Of a DNA stretch of 64,000 bases, positions 8,907 through 19,444 are shown in pieces. The stretch spans positions 248,001 through 312,000 of the forward strand of contig CAVSCI010000021.1 in the NCBI GenBank assembly GCA_963726365.1. The letters are read 5' to 3'. Within the stretch, counting starts at the first letter, position 1. Each line of letters starts with the position of its first letter. Both the position numbers and the translations under genes were made by a program. Below the pieces are notes generated by a model. It did no database searches. It was not told the DNA's origin and worked only from the letters and a program-made list of their open reading frames with translations. The stretch is from JAABQG01 sp963726365 (lineage in GTDB: Bacteria > Pseudomonadota > Gammaproteobacteria > Burkholderiales > Burkholderiaceae_C).

Positions 8907-10988
8907 ATGAACACACCCACCCCAGAATTCGCCCGCCAGATGGCCAACGCCATCCGCATGCTCGCCGTCGACGCCGTCGAAAAGGCCAAGTCCGGCCACC
9001 CCGGCGCGCCCATGGGCATGGCCGACATCGCCGAAGTGCTGTGGAACCGCCACCTCAGGCACAACCCGGCCAACCCGCACTGGCCGGACCGCGATCGCTT
9101 CGTGTTGAGCAACGGCCACGGCTCGATGCTGATCTACGCGTTGCTGCACCTCACCGGCTACGACCTGCCCATGGACGAGCTGAAGAAATTCCGCCAGCTC
9201 CACAGCAAGACCGCCGGCCATCCCGAGTTCGGCATCACCCCCGGCGTGGAAACCACCACCGGCCCGCTCGGCCAGGGCATCAGCAACGCGGTCGGCATGG
9301 CGCTGGCCGAGAAGCTGCTGGCGGCCGAGTTCAACCGCGAGGAAGACGGCACCAGCTACGACATCGTCGACCACTTCACCTACGCCTTCCTGGGCGACGG
9401 CTGCATGATGGAAGGCATCAGCCATGAGGCCTGTTCGCTGGCCGGCACGCTGCGCCTGTCCAAGCTGATTGCGTTCTACGACGACAACGGCATCTCGATT
9501 GACGGCCATGTGGAAGGCTGGTTCACCGACGACACGCCGGCCCGCTTTGCCGCCTATGGCTGGAACGTGATTCCCGATGTCGATGGCCACAATCCCGCGG
9601 CGCTCGACGCAGCGGTTCACAGCGCCCGCGCACAGGCCAGCCATGTCGCCGGCAAGCCCACGCTGATCTGCTGCAAGACGGTGATTGGCATGGGCTCGCC
9701 CAACAAGGCCGGCACGCACGACGTGCATGGGGCTGCGCTGGGGGCCGCAGAGGTGGCCGCCACGCGTGAGGCGCTGGGCTGGACGGCGGCGCCTTTCGAG
9801 ATTCCGCAGGATATTGCGGCGGCCTGGAATGCCGTGGCGCGCGGCGTCGCGACCGAACGGGCCTGGCGTGAGAAATTCGAGGCGTATCGCTCACGGTTCC
9901 CGCTGGAGGCGGCAGAATTCGAGCGCCGCATGGCGGGCGATCTGGGTGAGAACTACGCCAACGGACTGGATGCGGCACTCGCCGCCATTGCCGCCAAACC
10001 AGAAGCGGTGGCCACCCGCAAGGCCAGCCAGAACGCGCTGGACCTGCTGGCGCCGCTGGTCCCCGAGTTCTTTGGCGGCAGCGCCGACCTGACCGGCTCC
10101 AACCTGACCAATTTCAAGGGCTGCGTGAAGGCCGGCCGCGACCACTGGGGCAATCACCTCAGCTACGGCGTGCGCGAATTCGGCATGGCCGCGATCATGA
10201 ACGGCATCGCGCTGCACGGGGGCTACATCCCGTATGGCGGCACTTTCCTGACCTTCAGCGACTACAGCCGCAATGCCATCCGCATGGCCGCGCTGATGAA
10301 GCTGCGCGTGATCCACGTCTTCACACACGACTCCATCGGCCTGGGCGAGGATGGCCCCACGCACCAGTCGGTCGAGCACGTGCCTTCTTTGCGCATCATT
10401 CCCGGGCTGGACGTCTGGCGCCCGGCAGATGGCCTGGAGACCGCCGTGGCCTGGGCCTGCGCGGTGGAGCGCCGGGACGGGCCCAGCGCGCTGGCGCTGT
10501 CGCGCCAGAACCTGCCGCGCCTGACCGATATGGCGATGGTGGACAGTATCCGCAAGGGCGGCTACGTGCTGGCCGAGACGCCCAACCCGCAGGCGGTGAT
10601 CGTGGCCACGGGCTCCGAGACTTCGCTGGCGATGGTCGCGCACCAGGCTCTGAGCGCCATCGGCATCTCGACCCGCGTGGTGTCCATGCCCAGCACCAAT
10701 GTGTTCGACCGCCAGAGCGAGGCCTACCAGGAAAAGATCCTGCCGCTGGCCCTGCCGACCGTGGCGGTGGAAGCCGCGCACCCCGACTTCTGGCGCAAGT
10801 ACGTGGGCCGCACCGGCGTGGTGGTGGGTATCGCCAGTTTCGGCGAGTCGGCCCCGGCCGGCGACCTGTACAAGCACTTCGGCATCACACCGGAGCGGGT
10901 GGTGGAGGCGGTGCGCACGCTGGTGCACCGCGCGGCGCATCGGGGCGAGCAACCCTTGCCTGAGCACATCGTGCCGGGCACCCACTGA
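8907..10988 (+). CDS. tkt: Transketolase
   Basis: Product of 693 residues, full length. The thiamine-diphosphate-binding region includes GDGCMMEGISHEA with the GDG signature at about residue 156, preceded by KSGHPGAPMG near the N-terminus. The pyrimidine-domain segment GIALHGGYIPYGGTF, THDSIGLGEDGPTHQSVEH and a C-terminal domain are all present. It moves two-carbon units between sugar phosphates in the Calvin cycle (cbbT). A gap of 110 bases separates it from prk; the 15-base stretch before its start is nearly repeated 61 bases upstream. Confidence 0.96.
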   Translation: MNTPTPEFARQMANAIRMLAVDAVEKAKSGHPGAPMGMADIAEVLWNRHLRHNPANPHWPDRDRFVLSNGHGSMLIYALLHLTGYDLPMDELKKFRQLHSKTAGHPEFGITPGVETTTGPLGQGISNAVGMALAEKLLAAEFNREEDGTSYDIVDHFTYAFLGDGCMMEGISHEACSLAGTLRLSKLIAFYDDNGISIDGHVEGWFTDDTPARFAAYGWNVIPDVDGHNPAALDAAVHSARAQASHVAGKPTLICCKTVIGMGSPNKAGTHDVHGAALGAAEVAATREALGWTAAPFEIPQDIAAAWNAVARGVATERAWREKFEAYRSRFPLEAAEFERRMAGDLGENYANGLDAALAAIAAKPEAVATRKASQNALDLLAPLVPEFFGGSADLTGSNLTNFKGCVKAGRDHWGNHLSYGVREFGMAAIMNGIALHGGYIPYGGTFLTFSDYSRNAIRMAALMKLRVIHVFTHDSIGLGEDGPTHQSVEHVPSLRIIPGLDVWRPADGLETAVAWACAVERRDGPSALALSRQNLPRLTDMAMVDSIRKGGYVLAETPNPQAVIVATGSETSLAMVAHQALSAIGISTRVVSMPSTNVFDRQSEAYQEKILPLALPTVAVEAAHPDFWRKYVGRTGVVVGIASFGESAPAGDLYKHFGITPERVVEAVRTLVHRAAHRGEQPLPEHIVPGTH

Positions 10989-11010
10989 ATCGCTTCACCG
11001 GGTCGTGACC

Positions 11011-11706
11011 ATGTCCAGAGCCTTTGACCTGATGCTGTTTGACCTCGACGGCACGCTGATCGAAACCGCGCCAGAAATCTGCGATGCGGTCAACGACACG
11101 CTGCGCCAGTTTCACCTGCCCGAGGTTTCCCAGCAGCAGGTCAACGACTGGATCGGCCACGGCACCCGCACCCTGCTGATCCAGGCGCTCGCGTTTGCCG
11201 GTGACACCACGGTGGATACCGTGCGCCAGTCCGACAGCCTGGCGCTGATCGCCGCGGAGTTCGACAAGCACTACCTGCGCCGCTGTGGCACGCGCAGCCA
11301 CCTCTACCCGCAGGTGCGCGAGGTACTGCAGGCCTTGCGCGCGCAGGGCGTGAAGCTGGCCGTGGTGACCAACAAGGAATCGCGCTACACCACCACGGTG
11401 CTCGATGCGCACCATTTGATGCCGGTTTTCGACCGTGTGGTCAGCGGCGATACGCTGGCCGCGAAGAAGCCGGACCCGGCCGGCATCCACAGCTGCCTGG
11501 CGCAGTTTCAGGTGGAACGCGACCGCACGTTGTTCGTCGGCGACTCGTCCATCGACGTGGCCACGGCGCGCAACGCCGGCGTGCCGGTTTGGGTGCTGCC
11601 CTATGGCTACAACATGGGCGAGCCGATCGAGGCCTGCGCGCCGGACCGGGTGATCGCCGACTTCACCGCTTTGCTGGCAACGCTGACATCGCTGTCGCCC
11701 GCCTGA
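11011..11706 (+). CDS. gph: Phosphoglycolate phosphatase
   Basis: Product of 231 residues, HAD superfamily. Motif I FDLDGTLIETAPEI lies near the N-terminus, a helical cap follows, then VVTNKESRYTT (motif II), AAKKPDPAG (motif III lysine) and FVGDSSIDVATARNAG (motif IV). It removes 2-phosphoglycolate formed by the oxygenase side reaction of RuBisCO, explaining its place in the cbb operon (cbbZ). It starts 22 bases after transketolase. The second HAD phosphatase of the operon, at 5213, is of the CbbY type. Confidence 0.9.
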   Translation: MSRAFDLMLFDLDGTLIETAPEICDAVNDTLRQFHLPEVSQQQVNDWIGHGTRTLLIQALAFAGDTTVDTVRQSDSLALIAAEFDKHYLRRCGTRSHLYPQVREVLQALRAQGVKLAVVTNKESRYTTTVLDAHHLMPVFDRVVSGDTLAAKKPDPAGIHSCLAQFQVERDRTLFVGDSSIDVATARNAGVPVWVLPYGYNMGEPIEACAPDRVIADFTALLATLTSLSPA

Positions 11707-11740
11707 ATTCCTTCAACTCGCTTTTTTCGGAATACCTGTC

Positions 11741-12752
<1,012 letters not shown>

Positions 12753-12772
12753 ACGGCGTAAGGTCCTCCGTC

Positions 12773-13967
12773 ATGAAAGTCCTCCGTTTCTCCGACGTGC
12801 TGGCCAGCGGATTTGCGGCCGGCAGACGCGTCTTCATCCGTGCCGACCTCAACGTCCCGCAGGACGACAGCGGGCGCCATCACCGAAGACACCCGCATCC
12901 GCGCCAGCGTGCCCTGCATCCGCATGGCGCTGGACGCCGGCGCCGCCGTCATGGTGACCGCGCACCTGGGCCGCCCCACCGAGGGCGACTTCAAGCCCGA
13001 AGACTCCCTGGCCCCGGTGGCCAAGCGCCTGGGCGAACTGCTCGGGCGTGAAGTGCCGGTGATCGCCAACTGGGTGGACGGCGTGAGCGTGGCCCCCGGC
13101 CAACTCGTGCTGCTGGAGAACTGCCGCGTCAACAAGGGCGAGAAAAAGAACAACGAAGACCTGGCGAAGAAGATGGCCGCCCTGTGCGACATCTTTGTGA
13201 ACGACGCCTTCGGCACCGCCCACCGCGCCGAAGGCACCACCTACGGCATCGCCCAGTTCGCGCCCATCGCCTGCGCCGGCCCGCTGCTGGCCGCCGAGAT
13301 CGACGCCATCACCAAGGCCCTGGCACACCCGAAGCGCCCGCTGGTGGCCATCGTCGCCGGCTCCAAGGTCTCCACCAAGCTCACCATCCTCAAGAGCCTG
13401 TCGGCCAACGTCGACCAGCTCATCGTCGGCGGCGGCATCGCCAACACCTTCCTGCTGGCCGCCGGGCTGAAGATCGGCAAGAGCCTGGCCGAGCCCGACC
13501 TGGTGGACCAGGCCAAAGCCGTGATCGAAGCCATGAAAGCCCGCGGCGCCGAGGTGCCGATCCCCACCGACGTCGTGACCGCCAAGACCTTCAGTGCGGA
13601 CGCGAAAGCCGAGATCAAGGCCGCCACCGACGTGGCCGACGACGACCTGATCCTGGACATCGGGCCTGACACCGCCAAAAAGCTCGCAGCCCAACTCAAG
13701 GCTGCCGGCACCATCGTGTGGAACGGGCCGGTGGGCGTGTTCGAGTTCGCCGCCTTCGAGAACGGCACCCGGGTGATTGCCCAGGCGATTGCCGAATCCG
13801 ACGCTTTCTCCATCGCCGGCGGTGGCGACACCCTGGCGGCGATAGCCAAGTACGGCATCGAGAAGGACGTGGGCTACATCTCCACCGGTGGCGGGGCCTT
13901 CCTGGAGGTGCTCGAAGGCAAGACGCTGCCGGCGCTGGAGATCCTCACCCGGCGCGCGGCGGGCTGA
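12773..13967 (+). CDS. pgk: Phosphoglycerate kinase, with one frameshift
   Basis: The start MKVLRFSDVLASGFAAGRRV and the signature VFIRADLNVPQDD lie in one frame. After an extra G in the GGG at 12872-12874 the protein continues one frame later with ITEDTRIRASVPCI and runs intact through LGRPTEGDF, DIFVNDAFGTAHR, NGPVGVFEF and the ATP-binding GGGDTLAAI to 13967. The corrected product has 397 residues. It phosphorylates 3-phosphoglycerate using ATP in the Calvin cycle. The gap to gap is 20 bases, so the genes are co-transcribed. Confidence 0.9.
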
Positions 13968-14010
13968 AGCGCGGCTGTGCGTCTGGGGCAGCGCCTTGAT
14001 GCATCAATAG

Positions 14011-14049
14011 TGATAGCAAGAGATGGCCTTTTTACGCTGGACTGATGCC
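14011..14049. repeat. Dispersed GATAGC...GACGCTGG repeat, copy 4
   Basis: TGATAGCAAGAGATGGCC is followed by TTTTTACGCTGGACTGATGCC. It lies in the 127-base gap between pgk and fba and is the most diverged in the GACGCTGG block. Confidence 0.5.
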
Positions 14050-14094
14050 AATTCGGTTCATATTTCCTGATTTTTTAACCTCTGGAGACAACTC

Positions 14095-15133
14095 ATGGCC
14101 CTGATTTCCCTTCGCCAGGTACTGGACCACGCTGCCGAACACGGCTACGGCGTGCCAGCGTTCAATGTCAACAACCTGGAGCAGATCCTCGCCATCATGG
14201 AGGCGGCGCAGGAGACCGACAGCCCGGTGATCCTGCAGGCCTCCGCCGGTGCGCGCAAGTACGCGGGTGAAGCCTACCTGCGTCACATGATGCTGGCGGC
14301 CGTCGAGACCCATCCCGACATCCCCGTGGTGGTGCATCAGGACCACGGCACGTCGGCGGCGGTGTGCCAGCAGTCCATCCGCTCGGGCTTCACCAGCGTG
14401 ATGATGGACGGCTCGCTCATGACCGACGGCAAGACGCCCGGCCAGCTACGAATACAACGTCGAGATCACGCGCCGCGTCTGCGAGATGTCGCACCCGGTC
14501 GGGGTGTCGGTCGAAGGCGAACTGGGCTGCCTGGGCTCGCTGGAAACCGGCGACGCCGGGGAAGAAGACGGCATCGGTGCCGAGGGCAAGCTCAGCCATG
14601 ACCAGATGCTGACCGACCCGGTGCAGGCGAAGGACTTTGTCGAGAAGACCGGCGTGGACGCCCTGGCGATTGCCATCGGCACCAGCCACGGCGCGTACAA
14701 GTTCACACGCAAGCCCACGGGCGACATCCTGGCCATCGACCGCATCGCCGCCATCCACGCCCAGATTCCCAAAACCCACCTGGTGATGCATGGATCGAGC
14801 AGCGTGCCGCAGGAATGGCTGGCGATCATTCGCCAGTTCGGCGGCGACATCAAGGAAACCTATGGCGTGCCGGTGGAAGAAATCCAGCGCGGCATCCGCA
14901 GCGGCGTGCGCAAGATCAACATCGACACCGACATCCGCCTGGCGATGACCGGCGCCATGCGCCAGGTGTTTGCGCAACAACCGAGCGAATTCGATCCACG
15001 CAAGGCGCTGACGGCCGCGAAGAACGCGGCCCGCGGCATCGTCAAGGCACGGTTCGAGGCGTTTGGCTGCGCGGGCCAGGCATCCAAGATAAAGCCGGTG
15101 CCGCTGGAGGCCATGGCCAGGCGCTACGGCTGA
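14095..15133 (+). CDS. fba: Class II fructose-bisphosphate aldolase, with one frameshift
   Basis: The start ALISLRQVLDHAAEHGYGVP and the metal-binding segment VVVHQDHGTS lie in one frame. After an extra G at about 14440 the protein continues one frame later with EITRRVCEMSHPVGVSVEGE and ends at 15133. Later signatures include LAIAIGTSHGAYKF, HGSSSVPQE and GVRKINIDTDIRLA, all typical of class II (Zn-dependent) enzymes. The corrected product has 345 residues. It forms fructose-1,6-bisphosphate (and sedoheptulose-1,7-bisphosphate) in the Calvin cycle (cbbA). It is the last gene of the cbb operon and faces the minus-strand operon 35 bases away. Confidence 0.9.
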
Positions 15134-15167
15134 GATCCAGCGGCGTTTCGATTGGCCGGGCGAGGGT

Positions 15168-15671
15168 TCAGCGTCGTGCGCTCGCGAGCACGGCTGAACC
15201 CATCTTGCGAAACTGCTCGGCCTTCTTCTCGTCGATGGAGAGGCGGATCAGCTTGTGGCACCGCTCCAGCGTCTGAACCAGGGCGTCGTGATGGTCGTCG
15301 GTGTCCTGCAGTCGCTGCACCACGGCGCCGGCATGGGCACCCAGCAGCTCCTGCGCGAGATCAAGCAAAGCCTTCCGGGGGGACGGGGCGGCCGGCGCTT
15401 GCATGGGCGCTGGACTTGCCGAAGCGGCAGGCAAGGCGGAAGCCGCCGTCGTAACCGAGCCGACGGCCTCGATAAAGCCGTTTTGTTCCAGCCAGGCCAG
15501 GTGCTCGTCACATTGAGGAATGAATGAACACTTCTGCACCAGCTCGGCGCAACGGGTTTTCCCGTCCACCAGAATCAGCACGGAGCGCAGCTTTTGCGGG
15601 ACCGCCGCCGTGCGGTGCGCCAGCTCTTCCACGCCTTTTCGGGTCTTGCCAAAGATGACCGTGCCGTTCAT
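15168..15671 (-). CDS. Hypothetical protein with a GAF/wHTH-unlike alpha fold, unknown function
   Basis: Product of 167 residues starting MNGTVIFGKTRKGVEEL. The N-terminal 80 residues look like a small globular domain (LRSVLILVDGKTRCAELVQK), resembling domains in Comamonadaceae proteins with unknown roles. An Ala/Pro-rich linker follows (about residues 85-110), and then a helical C-terminal domain (DDHHDALVQTLERCHKLIRL). No signal peptide or transmembrane segment is seen. It is the last gene of the minus-strand soe operon, 6 bases after the preceding small membrane protein. I cannot assign a function. Confidence 0.6.
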   Translation of the reverse strand: MNGTVIFGKTRKGVEELAHRTAAVPQKLRSVLILVDGKTRCAELVQKCSFIPQCDEHLAWLEQNGFIEAVGSVTTAASALPAASASPAPMQAPAAPSPRKALLDLAQELLGAHAGAVVQRLQDTDDHHDALVQTLERCHKLIRLSIDEKKAEQFRKMGSAVLASARR

Positions 15672-15677
15672 GTGGGG

Positions 15678-15977
15678 TCAGCTGGTCAGCTCTTCAATGA
15701 TGCGATAGATCAGGCGCACCGTGATCAGTACATAGATAGCGCCAAAGAAGAAGATCAGCGCCACGATCAGGTTGATGATGTTGGCCGGCAACAAGGTGAA
15801 AAATGGCGTGACGAAGTAGCCGACGGTGAACAGCGTGACCAGCACCGTCAGCAATCGCCACTGCTTGCCCACCACACCGCCCGGGATCTTTCCCCGCAGT
15901 GTGAACACCATGTACAGACACACCAGCATGACGGCAATCGCCGCAACGTTGATGACCGATATCAGATTGGCTCCCAT
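15678..15977 (-). CDS. Small integral membrane protein, unknown function
   Basis: Product of 99 residues with three predicted membrane helices: residues about 5-27 (VINVAAIAVMLVCLYMVF), 40-65 (LLTVLVTLFTVGYFVTPFF) and 66-92 (IINLIVALIFFFGAIYVLIT). It carries no cofactor motif. It sits between the FadL-type porin and the 167-residue unknown protein, with a 169-base gap upstream and 6 bases downstream. It may be a membrane accessory of the soe operon, but nothing in the sequence shows what it does. Confidence 0.65.
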   Translation of the reverse strand: MGANLISVINVAAIAVMLVCLYMVFTLRGKIPGGVVGKQWRLLTVLVTLFTVGYFVTPFFTLLPANIINLIVALIFFFGAIYVLITVRLIYRIIEELTS

Positions 15978-16146
15978 GTCTTCTCCTTCGAATCAGTGTC
16001 AATGACAGCGCACGAAATCCCTCCCGCGCACAGGGCAACCCGGACCCGCCTGGTAGTCCATCGACACCTGGCAAGACCGGGCAAAGGATGCAGCATCATT
16101 CAGAGCTGCGTGAGCCGGACCAGCCTGATCCGGCCCTGGACCTGCC

Positions 16147-17442
16147 TTACCAGCGCCAGCCGAACTGCACGCCAATCGAGTTCTGCGACATGCGGATGGT
16201 CTCGGTGGCATTCAAGCCCGGAAACATGCCGTTGTAGAGCGACGGACCGGAGACGGAGTTCTCGGACGCGTACATGTAGGCGAAGGTCACTTCGGTGGTC
16301 GTCGAGAGGGTGTAGGTCGCACCGAGCGTGTAGTGGTTTGTCGTGACGCCGGGGGCAATGATGTTGAACGTCACATCGCGCGCCTGGATCGGGTTGTCCG
16401 TCCGGTTGTAGCCCGCGCGCAGGTTCCACTGCGGTGTCGCCTGCCATTGGGCGCCGATCTTCCAGACGTTCACGTTCGACCAGCCAAAGCCGGCGCCGTC
16501 AGAGCCACCCAGGCAGTTGGCCGGATTCCCCATCATGCAGCCACCGATGAGGGTGCTGGGGTTGGCAATCGATGTGACGCCGCCATAGTTGATGCGCTGG
16601 TAGTCCAGCGCCAGGGAAATTTCTGGCGTGGCCTTGATGGCGACCCCCAGGGTGTAGTTCTCGGGGATGTCAAAGGAGCCAGATCCGGCGAACAGGCCCG
16701 AGTACTTGTCGAACTTGCCCATCTTGATCTTGGGCGAGTAGGAGGCGCCGACCGTGAACTGGTCACTCAGCTTGCCCATATAGCCCAGGCGCACGCCGAT
16801 GCCGGTGCTGCTGTCATAGCCGTTGTTGGTGACGTTGCCAGGCGCGGTGGAGAGTTGCGTGAAGGCCTGCAGCCCGTTGGCTTCGAAGCGCTGGTACACC
16901 AGCAGGGGCGACAGGCCAAAGGAGTTTTTCTCGTTCAGTTTGTAGGCGATGGTGGGCGCGACGATCAACTGCATCAGGTCAATGCCCAGCTTGCCTGAGC
17001 CGCACAGCACGTTGGCAGCCCCTTGACCGCAGTTGATCTCGCCACCTGCGTAGTCGGTGTTCATGCCGCCATTGCCGTAGACCGTGATGCCCGCGCCCCA
17101 TTCGTTATTGAGCATGGTGGTGTAGGCCAATGCGGGGACCAGGAAAGTCTTGCTGCCGCTTTCGACGCTGGCGTCCAAAGGACCTGCGCCGGTGCGGCTC
17201 ATGCCACGGTCCGGCATGAAGAGGGAGAGATCGCCCTCCACGCGGTTGCCGGAAAAAGCCGACGCGGCCGGGTTGTTGGAACCGGTATAGGCACTGTCCG
17301 TTGCCGCGACCGACGCGCCGCCCATGCCCTGGGCCTTCATGCCATAGCCAATCGGGAAGTAGCCGTCCGTGGCATACGCCGAACCGGCGGCCATCAAGGC
17401 GCAAAGAGGGGTCAGGACAAAGAGTTTTTTCGATGCTTTCAT
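16147..17442 (-). CDS. FadL/OmpP1/TodX-family outer membrane channel
   Basis: Product of 431 residues with a clear signal peptide (MKASKKLFVLTPLCALMAAG, cleavage after SAYA). The mature start TDGYFPIGYGMKAQGMGGAS, with its NPAA segment about 40 residues in, is the FadL-family N-terminal hatch signature. Repeated amphipathic beta strands end with the C-terminal QNSIGVQFGWRW, a classic outer-membrane beta-barrel aromatic terminus. FadL proteins take up hydrophobic molecules. In a sulfur-oxidation operon a role in taking up elemental sulfur or polysulfane chains is a fair inference, but no more than that. I chose the ATG at 17442 because the signal peptide starts there. Confidence 0.85.
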   Translation of the reverse strand: MKASKKLFVLTPLCALMAAGSAYATDGYFPIGYGMKAQGMGGASVAATDSAYTGSNNPAASAFSGNRVEGDLSLFMPDRGMSRTGAGPLDASVESGSKTFLVPALAYTTMLNNEWGAGITVYGNGGMNTDYAGGEINCGQGAANVLCGSGKLGIDLMQLIVAPTIAYKLNEKNSFGLSPLLVYQRFEANGLQAFTQLSTAPGNVTNNGYDSSTGIGVRLGYMGKLSDQFTVGASYSPKIKMGKFDKYSGLFAGSGSFDIPENYTLGVAIKATPEISLALDYQRINYGGVTSIANPSTLIGGCMMGNPANCLGGSDGAGFGWSNVNVWKIGAQWQATPQWNLRAGYNRTDNPIQARDVTFNIIAPGVTTNHYTLGATYTLSTTTEVTFAYMYASENSVSGPSLYNGMFPGLNATETIRMSQNSIGVQFGWRW

Positions 17443-17536
17443 GGTCGTCTCCAAGAGTTGTAAGAAAGGTTGACGCGGGATTTTCACTGGGAAGGTGATC
17501 GGTGGAAGGGATTCATGCGCTGGGCGTTCGTGGGGC

Positions 17537-18163
17537 TTACCAGAAAGCGAGCAGACGGCCCTTGACAACTTTGGACTCGATGCGTTTGAGCGGGCTGTTG
17601 CCTTTTTTTATGCACGCTCCAGTATGTGCATTGAATTCCCATTGGTGTTTGGGGCAGATCAAGGTTTTTCCAGTCAGTGCCAGTTCCGGGATGTCGGTGC
17701 TCTGGTGCGGACAGCGGCTGTCAAACACCTGAAAGGCTTTCTTCTCGCGGTAGATGAACAGGCCGCGCCCTTCGCATTCCGTTCGCGTCACCTGTCCGTC
17801 CGGAATGTCCTTGCTGGCCATCACATCGCGCCACGCGCTGGGGCTGGTCAGCGCCTCGGGCTGGAAGCCGGGGATGTTCATGTCCAGAATGATGTCCACG
17901 GCCCAGATGATCTTGGCCAGCCCCAGGGCCGGGAACGCCATCAGCAGTGCGTCGACCACCTCCATGGGCGTGCAGCCTTCGCGCAGGGCCCGTCCGACGT
18001 ATTGCCGGAAGCCGCGCTCGGTCTGTGCATGGACCTTGGTGATGACAGAAATCAGGTCCCTCGTCTTGGGTTCGAGATGCTTGCCGGCGTCCTTCAGAAA
18101 GGCGAAATAGTGACCCATGGCTTCGGGCCGGGCCTTGATCAGGTAGTTGAGAGCGTCACTCAT
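17537..18163 (-). CDS. AhpD-like (carboxymuconolactone decarboxylase-fold) and Rieske [2Fe-2S] fusion protein
   Basis: Product of 208 residues. Residues about 1-110 form an all-helical AhpD/CMD-like domain (KTRDLISVITKVHAQ, ALREGCTPMEVVDALLMAFP) without the CxxC peroxidase centre of true AhpD. Residues about 125-208 are a Rieske ferredoxin domain with both cluster motifs: CPH (SRCPHQSTDIPE) and CPKH (LICPKHQWEFNAHTG). It has no signal peptide, so it is probably a cytoplasmic electron carrier or oxidoreductase. It lies in the soe operon between the universal stress protein (18 bases) and the FadL porin (94 bases). The fusion is unusual and its substrate unknown. Confidence 0.75.
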   Translation of the reverse strand: MSDALNYLIKARPEAMGHYFAFLKDAGKHLEPKTRDLISVITKVHAQTERGFRQYVGRALREGCTPMEVVDALLMAFPALGLAKIIWAVDIILDMNIPGFQPEALTSPSAWRDVMASKDIPDGQVTRTECEGRGLFIYREKKAFQVFDSRCPHQSTDIPELALTGKTLICPKHQWEFNAHTGACIKKGNSPLKRIESKVVKGRLLAFW

Positions 18164-18181
18164 GGAGAAGTTGTCCTTTGA

Positions 18182-19006
18182 CTATTGAAAATTGAGGACC
18201 ATGACGGGAATTTCGGCGAGCCCCATCACTTTTTGGGCAACACCGCCGAGCAGCGCACGCCCAATGCGGTTGTCGCCGCGGCTGCCCATGACGATCAGGT
18301 CAGCGTGGCAAGCCGCGCTGGCGGCAAGAATCTCCGTGAACGGCTTTCCGCTACGGACCTCCCCCTGCGCCGCGACGCCCGCCTGCCGGGCCTGGCCCAG
18401 CATTTCGGCGACAAACGCATCGGCTTGTGGGCGTTCTTCCTCGACGGCCACAACGCTCACCAGATGCAGGGGCAGGCCGCACTCGACGGCAACGGCGGTG
18501 GCTGTGGCGACGATGCGCCTCCCCTGCGCCGTAGGCTCCGCCGCTGCCAGCACGCGCTGGCTCCACATGTGCGCCTCGCGTGGGACGATCAGCACATGGC
18601 AGGGGGCATGGGTCACCACCTTGCTCACCATTTCGCCGACCAGCAGATTCGCCAGAAACCCGCGTTTGCCTCGGCGGCGGATGATGATCAGGTCGCTGCC
18701 CTGTTGCATCGCCTCCTGCACGATCTCCTGGTAAGGCTCTTCGCCCCGGCGCAGGCGCAGATCGATCGTCACACCCACACCGGCCGCCTGTTCGCGCAAC
18801 CGCGCAATCTTGACGGCGGCTTCCTGTTCGGCCTTTGCGGCAATTTGCGGCGCCAGCGCCTCGTACTCGGGATTGCTCAGCAGCGGAACCACCGTGGCCA
18901 GCGGCAGCTGGCAGCGCTGGGCCAGCGCGAAAGCCATGGCCTCGGCACCGGTGTCGAATTCGCTGTGCTCGGTGGCCAGAAGCAGGCGGTTGAACAGGTG
19001 CGCCAT
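18182..19006 (-). CDS. Tandem universal stress protein (two UspA domains)
   Basis: Product of 274 residues made of two Usp folds. The first (residues about 1-145) ends with RRRGKRGFLANLLVGEMVSK and CHVLIVPRE. The second ends with MGSRGDNRIGRALLGGVAQK and IPVMVLNFQ. Both match the ATP-binding G-x2-G-x9-G pattern of UspA proteins, well formed in the second and weaker in the first. Tandem Usp proteins are common near membrane transport and energy genes. It follows the DUF1634-like gene by 2 bases and precedes the AhpD-Rieske gene by 18, so it belongs to the soe operon. Confidence 0.85.
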   Translation of the reverse strand: MAHLFNRLLLATEHSEFDTGAEAMAFALAQRCQLPLATVVPLLSNPEYEALAPQIAAKAEQEAAVKIARLREQAAGVGVTIDLRLRRGEEPYQEIVQEAMQQGSDLIIIRRRGKRGFLANLLVGEMVSKVVTHAPCHVLIVPREAHMWSQRVLAAAEPTAQGRRIVATATAVAVECGLPLHLVSVVAVEEERPQADAFVAEMLGQARQAGVAAQGEVRSGKPFTEILAASAACHADLIVMGSRGDNRIGRALLGGVAQKVMGLAEIPVMVLNFQ

Positions 19007-19008
19007 GC

Positions 19009-19431
19009 TCAGTGTCCTCCGCTCAGAAGTCCGGATGCGGCCAGCACGAGGACGGTGGCGATCAAGGCACAGATCACGGCGTACACCGTGTCGCGCCGCT
19101 TCAGGTACAGCGGGATCAAGCCCAGCAGCGGCGGCAGCGAACAGCCGGCCAGCAGCGCAATACCGATCAGGTTCGACATGTCGCCCTTGTGTGCCAAATT
19201 CAGCCAGCCCCAGCCCGTAGGCGTGCCGGTACGTTCCAGGAAGGTGTTCACCGGCAGGTTCCAGACGCTGGGCAGCTGATCCAGCGGCACATGCGGTGTC
19301 AGGAGTCCGGACAGGTAGGCGGCAAAACTGAGCACCAGCGCCACCAGTCCGATGCGCGTGCCCCAGTCCAGCAGGAAGGCATAGCGAAAGGCCTCGTCCA
19401 GTTGTTGTCGTGCGTTGGTGGGCGTATTCAT
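19009..19431 (-). CDS. DUF1634-like membrane protein, partner of the TauE exporter
   Basis: Product of 140 residues with three membrane helices (residues about 25-45, 88-110 and 115-135). The pattern NLAHKGDMSNLIGIALLAG followed by LGLIPLYLKRRDTVYAVICA resembles DUF1634 proteins, which are commonly encoded next to TauE/SafE-type exporters. It starts 13 bases after the end of the TauE gene. A role as an accessory of sulfite or other sulfur-compound export is an inference from this pairing. The ATG at 19431 is chosen because the upstream in-frame sequence lies within tauE. Confidence 0.65.
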   Translation of the reverse strand: MNTPTNARQQLDEAFRYAFLLDWGTRIGLVALVLSFAAYLSGLLTPHVPLDQLPSVWNLPVNTFLERTGTPTGWGWLNLAHKGDMSNLIGIALLAGCSLPPLLGLIPLYLKRRDTVYAVICALIATVLVLAASGLLSGGH

Positions 19432-19444
19432 TGATCGTTCACTT

